From assembly GCA_964503935.1 (NCBI GenBank), contig CAZDCJ010000018.1, positions 1 through 19,919 on the forward strand: a stretch of 19,919 nucleotides of DNA. The letters run 5' to 3'. Position 1 is the first letter of the stretch. The number at the start of each line of letters is the position of its first letter. Below, one piece after another: positions 6,078-14,476 of this stretch. Both the position numbers and the translations under genes were made by a program. The DNA comes from STD2-77 sp964503935. GTDB taxonomy: Bacteria > Patescibacteriota > Minisyncoccia > JAHIHE01 > JAGLIN01. The notes below the pieces were generated by a model. That model made no database searches and was not told the origin of the DNA. It saw only the letters and a list, made by a program, of their open reading frames with translations.

Positions 6078-7286
6078 ATGCCACATTTTCTCTACAAAGC
6101 CAGGAATGGCGAGATGGATATCCAATCGGGTGAGATGGATGCGAACAGCCGGGTAGAACTGTCGGCGATGCTCAAACAGAAGAAACTGACCCTCATGTCT
6201 GCGGAGGAAGTGAAGGAGAAGAAAGAGTTCAAGCTTCCTGCTTTCCTGCAGCGCGTCGGAGTCGTGGACAAGATGCTTTTTACCAGGAACCTCGGGGTGA
6301 TGCTCCGCGCGGGGCTCCCTTTTTCGCGCGCCGTCTCGATCCTTTCCGAGCAGACCAAGAGCAAATATTTCAGCGAAGTACTCCAGCAGGTCAAAGTGGA
6401 TATCGAGAAAGGAGGCTCGCTTGCCGACAGTCTCGAGAAGCACCCCAAGGTATTCGATCGGCTCTTCGTCAGTATGACGCGGGTCGGAGAGACCGGCGGT
6501 AACCTGGAAGAGGTCATGGACCTCCTGTCGTTGCAGCTCAAGAAGGATCATGATATCAAGGCGAAGGTGAAGGGGGCGATGACATATCCGTGCGTCGTCG
6601 TGACGGCGATGGCGATCATCGGCGTCATCATGATGGTGTACGTGTTCCCGTCGCTCATGGGGATGTTCACGGAATCGGGCAAGGAACTGCCATTCATGAC
6701 CAAGCTCCTTATCGGCATCAGCAACGCGATGACTCATTATGGGATACATATACTGGCTGCCTTCGTGGTAGCTGTCGTCTTCTTTTTTAAGACGATCAAG
6801 ACCGGTCCCGGGAAGAAAGCTTTCGACGGCTTTCTCCTGAAGCTGCCGGCTATCGGGCAGGTCATCATGAAATTCAACGTCGCTCGTTTCTGCCGGACGC
6901 TGAGCTCGATGATCACCAGCGGCGTGTCCATCGTACAGGCGCTGGAGACAGTATCGGGCACCTTGGGTAATTATCATTACAGCACTTCGGCCAAAGATGC
7001 CTGCGTGAAGGTGCAGAAAGGATTGAATCTGAGCGAAGTACTGAAATCATACGGAGTGATATATCCGAGCATGATGGTGCATATGGTGGAGGTGGGCGAA
7101 GAAACGGGAAGCGTGGAGATGACGCTCAAGCAGGTCGCGGAATTCTACGAGGATGAGGTGGACCAGTTCACCGCGAATATATCTTCGGTCATCGAGCCGG
7201 TGCTCATGCTCGTCATGGGCGGGGCGGTCGGTATTTTCGCGCTCGCGTTCATCCAGCCGATGTATTCTATCATGGAAACGGTATAG
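6078..7286 (+). CDS. pilC: Type IV pilus inner-membrane platform protein PilC
   Basis: A 402-aa GspF/PilC family protein, the membrane platform that couples PilB to pilin insertion. It begins with the usual short N-terminal domain (FLYKARNGEMDIQSGEMDA). Two T2SSF repeats follow: FTRNLGVMLRAGLPFSRAV in the first and RFCRTLSSMITSGVSIVQAL in the second. Membrane segments lie at about 170-190, 221-237 and 371-398. Each T2SSF half contains the MxxVGExxG signature (TRVGETGG and VEVGEETG). It is complete and of normal length. It lies between pilB and the prepilin genes, separated from each by repeat-filled gaps, so it may be transcribed separately. No Shine-Dalgarno precedes the ATG. Confidence 0.97.
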   Translation: MPHFLYKARNGEMDIQSGEMDANSRVELSAMLKQKKLTLMSAEEVKEKKEFKLPAFLQRVGVVDKMLFTRNLGVMLRAGLPFSRAVSILSEQTKSKYFSEVLQQVKVDIEKGGSLADSLEKHPKVFDRLFVSMTRVGETGGNLEEVMDLLSLQLKKDHDIKAKVKGAMTYPCVVVTAMAIIGVIMMVYVFPSLMGMFTESGKELPFMTKLLIGISNAMTHYGIHILAAFVVAVVFFFKTIKTGPGKKAFDGFLLKLPAIGQVIMKFNVARFCRTLSSMITSGVSIVQALETVSGTLGNYHYSTSAKDACVKVQKGLNLSEVLKSYGVIYPSMMVHMVEVGEETGSVEMTLKQVAEFYEDEVDQFTANISSVIEPVLMLVMGGAVGIFALAFIQPMYSIMETV

Positions 7287-7339
7287 AAATAACTGATAAC
7301 TCATAACGGGTGAAAGCGGAGGATTTTTACGGAAAAAGC

Positions 7340-7507
7340 TGATCGGTTGCCGATGAGATCGCGACGCTCTCTGTCAGTCGCTCGCAATGACAATGCCGCG
7401 CGCACCCCACCTCCGGCACCCCCCTTATAGAGGGGAACAGATGCACAAATGCCATTTCCGCCGCGCGGAGTCTATCCGGGAACAAGATCGGGGGTACGGA
7501 ATGACAA
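7340..7507. repeat. Mosaic intergenic repeats between pilC and the prepilin genes
   Basis: No gene is seen in the 274-base gap. It holds a GAGATCGCGACGCTCTC...TCGCTCGCAATGACAAT unit, a CACCCC...CCCCTTATAGAGGGG unit at about 7402-7438 related to the right end of the window, and a GGTACGGAATGACA unit ending near 7507. These are the same kinds of fragment as in the pilB-pilC gap. Confidence 0.6.
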
Positions 7508-7510
7508 TCC

Positions 7511-7540
7511 ATGACAGAGGAATACCCATATCTTGATAAT
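7511..7540 (+). promoter_or_regulatory. Possible promoter of the prepilin cluster
   Basis: ATGACA (7511-7516), an 18-base spacer and GATAAT (7535-7540) each match five of six consensus bases. Predicted start near 7547 leaves a very short leader before the ATG at 7561. Weakly supported because ATGACA is also part of the local repeat vocabulary. Confidence 0.35.
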
Positions 7541-7560
7541 CAATCGTCAATAATCCCAAA

Positions 7561-9996
7561 ATGGAAAATCGTTACCGGAAAAATAAGAATCAACGACGGC
7601 AACAAGGATTCACGCTCGTCGAGACCATGGTCAGCATAGCCATCTTCGCCATGATATCGCTCGCGCTCTTTTCCCTGTTCTCCTCGATCCTTCAGAGTAT
7701 CCGGCGGAACAAGGCCATCTTGGCGGCTAATTCTGTCATGACCGAACAGATGGAGATCGTCCGGGGAATGGATTATGATGATGTGACGACGGTGGCAGGC
7801 TTCATCGACGGGAAGCTGCCGAATTCGGAGGATGTGACGCGCAGTGGGATAGCATTCACTATCTCGCGGGATATCTCGATGGTAGATGATCCTTACGATG
7901 GGATAGGAGCTCCTGCCGACCTGTTCGAATGGGACTACAAGCAAGTGCGGATAACTCTTACATGGAAAGACCCGGTCACGGGAAGCGACCAGGTTTCTAC
8001 GGCCGTGACGAACGTCGTGCCGGAAGGATTGGAAGGCTTGGAAGAGGGCAAAGGCGGGATCTATATCACCGTATTTGATGCCGATGGGGAGGGGGTATCC
8101 GATGCCTCAGTAAGAATAAAGAGTACTAAGGCGCCTTATGAGTTGCTAACCGGGCTGACGGATGCCAATGGCAACCTATGGATATCGACGCTCAATCCCG
8201 CGGACGATTACCGGGTAATAGTCACTAAGGCTGATTATAGCTTGGAGAGGACATATGCCATCAATAACAATGACACGACCCCGGAATGCGATCCGGCTCT
8301 CTTTACTTGCAATCCGTATAACCCGAGTCCCGTGAAGCGGGATCTGCGCGTAGTAGATCAGAAAGTGACGCGGGCGGGTTTTGCGATCGACAGGCTGGGA
8401 AGCTTGAAAATCTCGACAGTGCGCCTTTCGAGCATGGTCAACTGGCATGTCAATTACAACCGGCCCGGCGAGCAGTGGGATCCGTCGGGGACTTTGGCGC
8501 TGTCGGCAGACCCCTTGCATCCTTATCTTTTCGCGGTCTTTACCGATACGCGGGATGCGAAACAGCACATCTATCTCCAGAAGCTTGCTTACAACTCCAC
8601 GAGCGGTAAATATGAGAAGCTGCTGGCCAATGACGTAAAAATCACTAATTATGTCACTTCCCTGGATATCAAGGCTCAGAACGCCATCATCAAGACTTCC
8701 CCTAAGGACAACTCGGTCTGGGTGGTATGGGACGATGAGAGCGCGGGGGCGGGGGATAACAATGTCTATTTGCAGCAGATAAATACTTCCACAGGAGCTC
8801 CTACCGGCACCCGGTATACCGTGAACCGGAACGTGCCTGTAGGAAGCGCGCCTCCGGGGACGAAGCAGATGGATCCGGATATAGAGATAGATCATGACGG
8901 GAACATATATATAGTCTGGGAGGATAACCGCAGCGGTAACTGGGATATCTACATGCAAAAAAAGGACGGAACTTCGGGCAATTTCCTCGCGCAGGACAGG
9001 AAGGTCAATGATGATGACGAGAGCGCCAATGAACAGCTCAACCCCAAGATCGTCGCGGACGGCGATATGGAAGGGACCGCCAATTCTAATAACACCTATG
9101 TCGTATGGCAGAGCAATCATAATGGCGACTTCGACGTATATATCCAGAAGTACAGCAAGAACGTGACCAAGAACGGGGATACGAAGAAAGTGAATGATAC
9201 CGATGCGCTCGATCAGTACGAACCGGACGTGGCATATGACGGTTCCTCCTCTATCTATGTGGCCTGGACGGACGAGAGGAATTCGGAGCCGGATATCTAT
9301 TTCCAGAAATTGAGCAAGAATTGCGACCGGCTTCTGACTGCGCCCGGCGACGTTCTTGTCAATGACGATACCTTCACTTACGCTTCGCGCACGAAGCCTT
9401 CGATCGCGTATTCCGGTCCGAGCGCTATCTATGTCACCTGGGAGGATAGCCGCAATGGGCTGCCTTATTACACTACTTATACTTCCAAAGTTAATTCCGA
9501 AGGCGCAAGGCAGTGGGCGTATGATTTCATGGCGAGCGACACCTACCAGAGCATCCAGACCGATCCCTTTACGCTCGTCGATCCCGAAGGGTATGCCATA
9601 ACGCTCTGGGGGGATAGCCGGGAGGAAGCGGACGATTCCAGCATAGTCTTTATAGGATGGACTCCGACCGTAGTCGATATGTTCCATACGGATGATATTT
9701 TCGGATCGCGCTATAGCACCATGGGCAACACCACGCTCACGAATATTCCCGTCAAGATAACGAGTGAGAACTATATTGGGACATCTTTGACGGATAAAAA
9801 GATACCCAAATACGAAGAGATCTTCTACAGTGACGGCAGCGGGCTTATTTCCACAGGCAACATCATAGAATGGGGAGACTATATCTTTTCCACAGCGGAC
9901 GGCTCGGGGTATTATGTCGAATCCACCAACCCGCCCATGCCCCTCGCCGTATTTCCGCTGCAGGAAGCTTCCATAATGATCGATGTAAAACCATGA
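7561..9996 (+). CDS. Giant prepilin: PilV/GspI-like N-terminus fused to a seven-repeat beta-propeller-like region
   Basis: An 811-aa protein. A basic leader ends in QQG16, then FTLVETMVSIAIFAM, a canonical class III prepilin cleavage site with Glu at +5 (E21) and a hydrophobic helix. A pilin-like domain extends to about 155. Residues about 163-235 (GGIYITVFDADGEGVSDASV...) look like a carboxypeptidase regulatory-like fold. From about 310, seven repeats carry the pattern hhhhWxDxR...hYhQ: F327-TDTR, W390-DDE, W453-EDNR, W516-QSN, W569-TDER, W627-EDSR, W683-GDSR. Spacings are 63, 63, 63, 53, 58 and 56 residues, fitting a seven-bladed propeller. Minor pilins are normally about 150-250 aa, so the bulk is extra surface-exposed mass. 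It overlaps the next prepilin by ATGA. The propeller could serve as a tip adhesin like PilY1 (inference). Confidence 0.9.
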   Translation: MENRYRKNKNQRRQQGFTLVETMVSIAIFAMISLALFSLFSSILQSIRRNKAILAANSVMTEQMEIVRGMDYDDVTTVAGFIDGKLPNSEDVTRSGIAFTISRDISMVDDPYDGIGAPADLFEWDYKQVRITLTWKDPVTGSDQVSTAVTNVVPEGLEGLEEGKGGIYITVFDADGEGVSDASVRIKSTKAPYELLTGLTDANGNLWISTLNPADDYRVIVTKADYSLERTYAINNNDTTPECDPALFTCNPYNPSPVKRDLRVVDQKVTRAGFAIDRLGSLKISTVRLSSMVNWHVNYNRPGEQWDPSGTLALSADPLHPYLFAVFTDTRDAKQHIYLQKLAYNSTSGKYEKLLANDVKITNYVTSLDIKAQNAIIKTSPKDNSVWVVWDDESAGAGDNNVYLQQINTSTGAPTGTRYTVNRNVPVGSAPPGTKQMDPDIEIDHDGNIYIVWEDNRSGNWDIYMQKKDGTSGNFLAQDRKVNDDDESANEQLNPKIVADGDMEGTANSNNTYVVWQSNHNGDFDVYIQKYSKNVTKNGDTKKVNDTDALDQYEPDVAYDGSSSIYVAWTDERNSEPDIYFQKLSKNCDRLLTAPGDVLVNDDTFTYASRTKPSIAYSGPSAIYVTWEDSRNGLPYYTTYTSKVNSEGARQWAYDFMASDTYQSIQTDPFTLVDPEGYAITLWGDSREEADDSSIVFIGWTPTVVDMFHTDDIFGSRYSTMGNTTLTNIPVKITSENYIGTSLTDKKIPKYEEIFYSDGSGLISTGNIIEWGDYIFSTADGSGYYVESTNPPMPLAVFPLQEASIMIDVKP

Positions 9997-10592
9997 TGAA
10001 AGCCATGAGACAAGCAGGATTTACTCTCATACAGGTCATCGTCTCGATAGCCGTCTTTACGGTGCTCCTGCTCGCTATGAACCGGCTGTTCATCTCTATC
10101 TATAAGGAGCAACGGGTGAGTGTCGGGATGCTTGAGAGGACGAACAACGCCAACCGGGTGCTTGCGATCATGGGCGAAGAAATCAGGCCGGCGAACCGGA
10201 GCAAGGCCGGCGACTATCTCCTGAGTATCGCGAAGCCATATGAGCTCGTATTCTTTTCGGATATCGATGCCGATTCTGAGATGGAAAAGGTGGCGTACTT
10301 CCTCGACGGCATAGAGCTCAAGAAGACGGTTACCGAGCCGGGCACTTCTCCGTATTACGCGGGAGCGGGGACGACTACGGTGTCATCATCTCAGGTCGTC
10401 AACGGCGCTACGCCCATATTCACCTATTATGACGCGAGCTATATGGGGACCGGAAGCGCCTTGGTGCCGCCGATATTTCCCATGGACGTGCGGGTCGTGG
10501 GCATACATCTGGAGCTTGATAACCCCGACTCGATGAGCGCCTATAATCTTACGGTAGATACCAAGGTCCGACTGCGCAATGTCGGAGAGTAG
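9993..10592 (+). CDS. Minor prepilin, PilW/GspJ-like, with Gln instead of Glu at +5
   Basis: A 199-aa prepilin. The frame is open further upstream, but the start is taken at 9993, whose ATGA overlaps the stop of the preceding gene. That gives a short leader MMKAMRQAG9 followed by FTLIQVIVSIAVFTVLLLAM, a typical cleavage site and helix. At +5, where nearly all pilins carry Glu, there is Gln14. Pilins lacking Glu5 are usually the tip-most minor pilins. The rest (IMGEEIRPANRSKAG..., ending TVDTKVRLRN) resembles PulJ/GspJ/PilW minor pilins in length and position. Translational coupling to the giant pilin suggests balanced amounts. No Shine-Dalgarno is visible. Confidence 0.88.
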   Translation: MMKAMRQAGFTLIQVIVSIAVFTVLLLAMNRLFISIYKEQRVSVGMLERTNNANRVLAIMGEEIRPANRSKAGDYLLSIAKPYELVFFSDIDADSEMEKVAYFLDGIELKKTVTEPGTSPYYAGAGTTTVSSSQVVNGATPIFTYYDASYMGTGSALVPPIFPMDVRVVGIHLELDNPDSMSAYNLTVDTKVRLRNVGE

Positions 10593-10635
10593 GCGCGGCA
10601 TCATCTTTCCACCAATCTATTAAGACGAATAAGCC

Positions 10636-12651
10636 ATGAATATGCCAAAGAAAAAAATGCTACTGGGACAAAGGGGCATGATCACTCCGACGGTGCTGAT
10701 CATCCTGTCGGTATTCCTGGTATTTTCCACTTCCATCATGGGCTGGGCTCTCAATGAGAAGAAGAATGTGACTATGGAATCCAAGAAGACGAAGGCGCTG
10801 CAGGTGGCTGAGGCGGGACTCTCCTACTATAAATGGCACCTGGCGCACGACGGGGACGATTACAGGAACGGCGAGACCTGGTGCTGCGTGAAGAATGTAG
10901 GCGGGACGGATGTGTATTATGAAGAGCTCTCGGAGTGCGACAATAAGTGCGGCCCTTATACGATGGCCTACGATGATCGTGACGGGACGGCGATAGGGCA
11001 GTACGTGCTGACAATCACGCCGTATGCATACGGTTCGACCCTGATGGAAGTAGAGTCCAGGGGGGAAGTGCAAGGCAGTGAAGAAGAGAAGACTGTGACG
11101 GCAAGGATGGGTAAGAGGTCTCTGTCGACTTACGCGCTTCTTTCCGATACCAACCTCTGGATAGGAGAGGATGAGACGATGATCGGGCCGGTGCATTCCA
11201 ACTCCGGGATACGGTACGACAACGAGTGCAGCGCGGAAGTCACCAGCGCGGTAGAGACTTATAATTGCCACGACGAGAGCTGTTGGGACATGTTCGAGTG
11301 CGATACGTCCAATCCGGGTTCTTTCTGGGATTTCTTCAATGAAGAGATGGATGATTCCATCTGGGATTTTTTCGGCGCGAGCACGGGGGGTTTCTGGGAT
11401 ATATTTGACTATACGGATGGGATTGAGGAGGTCTTCGATGATTGCACGGATTTCGACGATTATTTCCACTGTGTGAATGAGGAATGCGATGATTATTTCG
11501 ATGATCCGAACTTTACGGATTGGGTAGATGATTTCAATTTTATCTCTGATCCCGGGAGTGATCCGTGCGAAGGGATGCCTGAAGGAACATGTACCTACGA
11601 AGAGGAAATAACCATTATCTGTATCGGTGACGGCTGCCCTACCGTGGATTACCGGGGCGATGCCATCGATATGCCCGGCATCTGGGGGCTGGCGGGGGCT
11701 CCCGATACCGATCCGGCTGACGGACTCAACTACCCGGAGGACTGTCAGAAATATTGGGAGATGGGAGTGCCTAAGATAGATTTCGATCTTTTTGCCGTAG
11801 ACATGAGCAATATCAAGGACAAGGCCAAGACGGCAGACGGAATATACCTTCCTCCGGTGCTTGCCAAACAGAAAGATATCAATAAGGCTATATCGAAAGG
11901 CCTCACTCCCGGAGTGGATTTCGCTGTCGTGCCGGGCGTAGGCTACCGGATAGTATTCAAAGCCGACGGGACTTTGGACGTGTACATCGTGAAGACATAT
12001 GAGAACAGTGAAGAAAGCAGCGTCCGCTATAAGGAGGATGGCGGATGGAGGTTTGATCTGGAGAAGTACGGAGCCCTGTGCAATCCCGTCAATCCCATCC
12101 TTAGTATTCCCGAAAATTACGATATGCCCGAGAACGGGCTCATCTTCGTGGAGGATGATGTGTGGGTGGAAGGGACGGTCCGCGGCGCGGCCACGGTGGC
12201 GGCATCCAATTTTGCCGGCGCCGAAGCTCCGCCCGATTTGCCGTTCTTCGCCGCGAGCAAGAATCAGCGCGCCCGCATAACGATAAATGACGATATCCTG
12301 TATACGGCGCGGGACGGCTCGGACGTCCTCGGACTCATGGCGGAAGGGGACGTGCTGGTGCCTCAGTATGCGCCGGATACGCTAGAAATCGATGCGATGA
12401 TGCTCTCCCAAAACGGGCATGTCTTCACCCGGAATGTCGCGGATGACGAGGAAGTGCTCAAGACCCATCTCACTGTCTACGGCGGAATCATTACTTATCG
12501 CAGCTGGTCCTGGAATTACCTGAAGGACGGCGTGATAGAGGAGGGCTATCAGGATACGCTTACCGAGTACGATGAGCATCTTACTTACAGTCCTCCTCCC
12601 GGATTCCCGACGGAAGACAATTATGAGATATTGTCTTGGAGGGAAGACTGA
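10636..12651 (+). CDS. PilX/GspK-like pilus protein with a large acidic, aromatic insertion
   Basis: A 671-aa protein. A basic N-terminus ends in GQRG14, then MITPTVLIILSVFLVFSTSI, a prepilin-like site without Glu5, as in GspK. The sequence KALQVAEAGLSYYKWHL (about 54-70) is the AxxAAEAG-type helix of PilX-family proteins. SDTNLWIGEDETMIGPVHSN (about 169-188) begins the body. Residues 211-313 are an unusual insertion: 33 Asp/Glu, 23 Phe/Trp/Tyr and 7 Cys with no Lys or Arg, including four WDxF motifs (W217, W231, W243, W254). After it, the fold appears to resume at DMPGIWGLAG. The protein is far larger than PilX (about 200 aa) or GspK (about 320 aa). It follows the two other prepilins by 43 bases and precedes pilM. 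Together the three resemble a GspI-J-K-like initiating complex. Function of the insertion is unknown. Confidence 0.85.
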   Translation: MNMPKKKMLLGQRGMITPTVLIILSVFLVFSTSIMGWALNEKKNVTMESKKTKALQVAEAGLSYYKWHLAHDGDDYRNGETWCCVKNVGGTDVYYEELSECDNKCGPYTMAYDDRDGTAIGQYVLTITPYAYGSTLMEVESRGEVQGSEEEKTVTARMGKRSLSTYALLSDTNLWIGEDETMIGPVHSNSGIRYDNECSAEVTSAVETYNCHDESCWDMFECDTSNPGSFWDFFNEEMDDSIWDFFGASTGGFWDIFDYTDGIEEVFDDCTDFDDYFHCVNEECDDYFDDPNFTDWVDDFNFISDPGSDPCEGMPEGTCTYEEEITIICIGDGCPTVDYRGDAIDMPGIWGLAGAPDTDPADGLNYPEDCQKYWEMGVPKIDFDLFAVDMSNIKDKAKTADGIYLPPVLAKQKDINKAISKGLTPGVDFAVVPGVGYRIVFKADGTLDVYIVKTYENSEESSVRYKEDGGWRFDLEKYGALCNPVNPILSIPENYDMPENGLIFVEDDVWVEGTVRGAATVAASNFAGAEAPPDLPFFAASKNQRARITINDDILYTARDGSDVLGLMAEGDVLVPQYAPDTLEIDAMMLSQNGHVFTRNVADDEEVLKTHLTVYGGIITYRSWSWNYLKDGVIEEGYQDTLTEYDEHLTYSPPPGFPTEDNYEILSWRED

Positions 12652-12671
12652 TAGCTAAAAGGCGGATTTAG

Positions 12672-12680
12672 TGATAGAAT
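12672..12680 (+). promoter_or_regulatory. Extended -10 element upstream of pilM
   Basis: TGATAGAAT (12672-12680) fits TGnTATAAT with one mismatch. No clear -35 lies 17 bases upstream, which extended -10 promoters can tolerate. Predicted start near 12687, about 26 bases before the pilM ATG. Confidence 0.5.
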
Positions 12681-12712
12681 AAACTGAGAGGTTATGAGAT
12701 TATTATTTCCAT

Positions 12713-13786
12713 ATGTCGATCTTCAATGACAAGATAAATCCCTTCGGACTGGACTTGAGCGACAGGGCGGTGAAAGTGGCGCAGCTCGGTGAGAAAGACG
12801 GGAAGTTGTTCCTGTGCGGATGCTGCCGGGAAAATATCGCTCCGGGAATCATCGAAGATGGGGAGATAAAGGATCCGCAGGCGCTGGCGAGACGTATCAA
12901 GAGCACCCTTGCCAAGGCCGCGCCCCGGCAGATCCGGTCCAAGTTTGTCATCTATTCGATTCCCGAGACCAAAGGATTCATACGGGTGATCAGCATTCCC
13001 AAGGAGCGGGAGGACGATCTGGAAGGCGCGGTCTTCGAAGAAGTGGAGCAGCTTTTCCCCGTGAGCCTGGAGGAATCGTATCTGGATTGGCAGGTATTGG
13101 GAGGCGAGAGAGAAGGCGACGACCTGCAGGTGCTGGTGGCAGTAGTGCCTCAACGGGTGGTAGATTCCTATTCCGAGGTATTGCGCATGTCAGGGCTCCA
13201 TCCGGTAGCGGCAGAGATAGAATCTATCGCGATCGCGCGGAGCCTTATCAATGAGAAGGTGTCACAGAAGCCGACGCTCATCATCGACCTGGGAAAAGAC
13301 CGCACGGGCTTTATCATATATAAGTCGCCGACAGTGCAATTCACCGCCAGTATTCCGGTGTGCGGCGTGCAGCTCAACCGGGCGATTTCCGCCTATTTCG
13401 AAATCAGCGAGGAAAAAGCGGAGCAGGTCAAATACGCGTGCGGCCTAAGTACGCGCGGAGAGTGCAGGAAGGTATACGATGCCATGAATGCCAGTCTGAA
13501 TGAGATGATGGAATATATAGACCGGCTTCTGGGATATTATCACGAACATTTTCCCGGGGAAGCCGATATCGCCAAGGTCATCGTCTGCGGCGGCGAGGCG
13601 CGGATGAAAGGCATGAGCTCTCTCTTGTCGCTCAAGATCAAGAAAGAGATCGAGAAAGGGAATCCGTGGGTGAATATCATCAGCAGTCCGAATGAGATAC
13701 CGGCCGTCTCGCGGAATGATTCCCTGGTATTCGTCACAGTCCTGGGGCTGGCGCTCCGGGGTATCGAGAAGGATGATTCCATATAA
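12713..13786 (+). CDS. pilM: Type IV pilus actin-like ATPase PilM
   Basis: A 357-aa FtsA/actin-like protein that sits on the cytoplasmic face and binds the N-terminus of PilN. The first nucleotide-binding strand is FGLDLSDRAVKVAQL (11-25). The second phosphate loop is LIIDLGKDRTGFIIY (about 189-203). The adenosine-binding motif is VIVCGGEARMKGMSSLL (about 288-304). The SHS2-type insertion region (FIRVISIPKEREDDLEGAVFEEVEQLFPVSLEESYLDWQVL) is present, as in PilM. Length is normal. The gene is followed by pilN after 11 bases, in the conserved pilMNO order. A TGATAGAAT promoter element precedes it, so pilMNO may be a transcription unit separate from the prepilins. No Shine-Dalgarno is visible. 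Confidence 0.96.
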   Translation: MSIFNDKINPFGLDLSDRAVKVAQLGEKDGKLFLCGCCRENIAPGIIEDGEIKDPQALARRIKSTLAKAAPRQIRSKFVIYSIPETKGFIRVISIPKEREDDLEGAVFEEVEQLFPVSLEESYLDWQVLGGEREGDDLQVLVAVVPQRVVDSYSEVLRMSGLHPVAAEIESIAIARSLINEKVSQKPTLIIDLGKDRTGFIIYKSPTVQFTASIPVCGVQLNRAISAYFEISEEKAEQVKYACGLSTRGECRKVYDAMNASLNEMMEYIDRLLGYYHEHFPGEADIAKVIVCGGEARMKGMSSLLSLKIKKEIEKGNPWVNIISSPNEIPAVSRNDSLVFVTVLGLALRGIEKDDSI

Positions 13787-13797
13787 GATTTATAATC

Positions 13798-14460
13798 ATG
13801 ATAAAGATAAACCTGCTTTCTCCGCTCGATAAGGAGAATCTGAAGTGGGAGAAGGTGAACAATCTGGCAGTCAAGAATATACTCTGGGTGTTTCTCCTGC
13901 AGGCGATTTTTTTCGGCACCTTCTTCTTTTCCATAGAGTACCTGAAGACTAAGAGCGAAGCGACGGCCGCGCGGCTTGTCGGGCTGAATTCGGGGGCGGA
14001 AGCGAAAGAAGTGGCTTCGATCGATCGGGCGCTCAAGCAGAGCAAGAGCAGGGTGGCGAGCATCTATGAAGCCCAGACGGGGCATATCGCTTGGACGGGG
14101 TTATTCGAGACTATTTCCGTGCTGATTCCAGCCGGAGTCAGGTTGGAAGATATCAACGTGACGGAATACGAGGATACTGCGGCGAAGAAAGGTGCGCAAG
14201 ATTATGGCAAGGCCGCGGCGGCAGGCGCCGGGGGGATGGCAGAGGCGGAAGGAAGCGCCGCGCAGGCAGCGGACAGGAAATTCCGTGTCCGGATAAGCGG
14301 CAATGCGAGGACGCGGGATCTCCTCCTGGCATTGGAAGATAGGCTCAAGGCCTCGATGATATTCTCGGATCTGGAATATGATACGGACAATTATGTAAAG
14401 TCGGTCGATATAGATTTCAAATACACCTTTTATATCAAGGAAAAGGATCTGATAAAGTAA
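13798..14460 (+). CDS. pilN: Type IV pilus alignment protein PilN
   Basis: A 220-aa bitopic inner-membrane protein. The cytoplasmic N-terminus is MIKINLLSP, the INLL(P) motif by which PilN docks into PilM. One membrane segment spans about 27-46 (KNILWVFLLQAIFFGTFFFS). A helical stretch (about 47-90) then leads to an outer ferredoxin-like domain (about 95-215) ending in KYTFYIKEKDLIK. An Ala/Gly-rich loop at about 140-156 (KAAAAGAGGMAEAEGSAAQA) is likely a flexible insertion. The gene is tightly packed between pilM and pilO. PilN is known to pair with PilO in the membrane. No Shine-Dalgarno is visible. Confidence 0.93.
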   Translation: MIKINLLSPLDKENLKWEKVNNLAVKNILWVFLLQAIFFGTFFFSIEYLKTKSEATAARLVGLNSGAEAKEVASIDRALKQSKSRVASIYEAQTGHIAWTGLFETISVLIPAGVRLEDINVTEYEDTAAKKGAQDYGKAAAAGAGGMAEAEGSAAQAADRKFRVRISGNARTRDLLLALEDRLKASMIFSDLEYDTDNYVKSVDIDFKYTFYIKEKDLIK

Positions 14461-14476
14461 GGAATACTCCAAGCTT

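Noticed and set aside
5967..6977. 336-aa minus-strand open frame opposite pilC
   Set aside because: The pilC frame has clear T2SSF domains; the antisense frame is low-complexity His/Arg-rich.
8176..9687. 503-aa minus-strand open frame opposite the giant pilin
   Set aside because: The plus frame has a prepilin signal and seven regular repeats; the minus frame has no recognisable domain and no promoter.
9870..9992. Upstream extension of the PilW-like prepilin frame
   Set aside because: It would overlap 120 bases of the previous gene and bury the prepilin leader; the ATGA start at 9993 gives a normal short leader.
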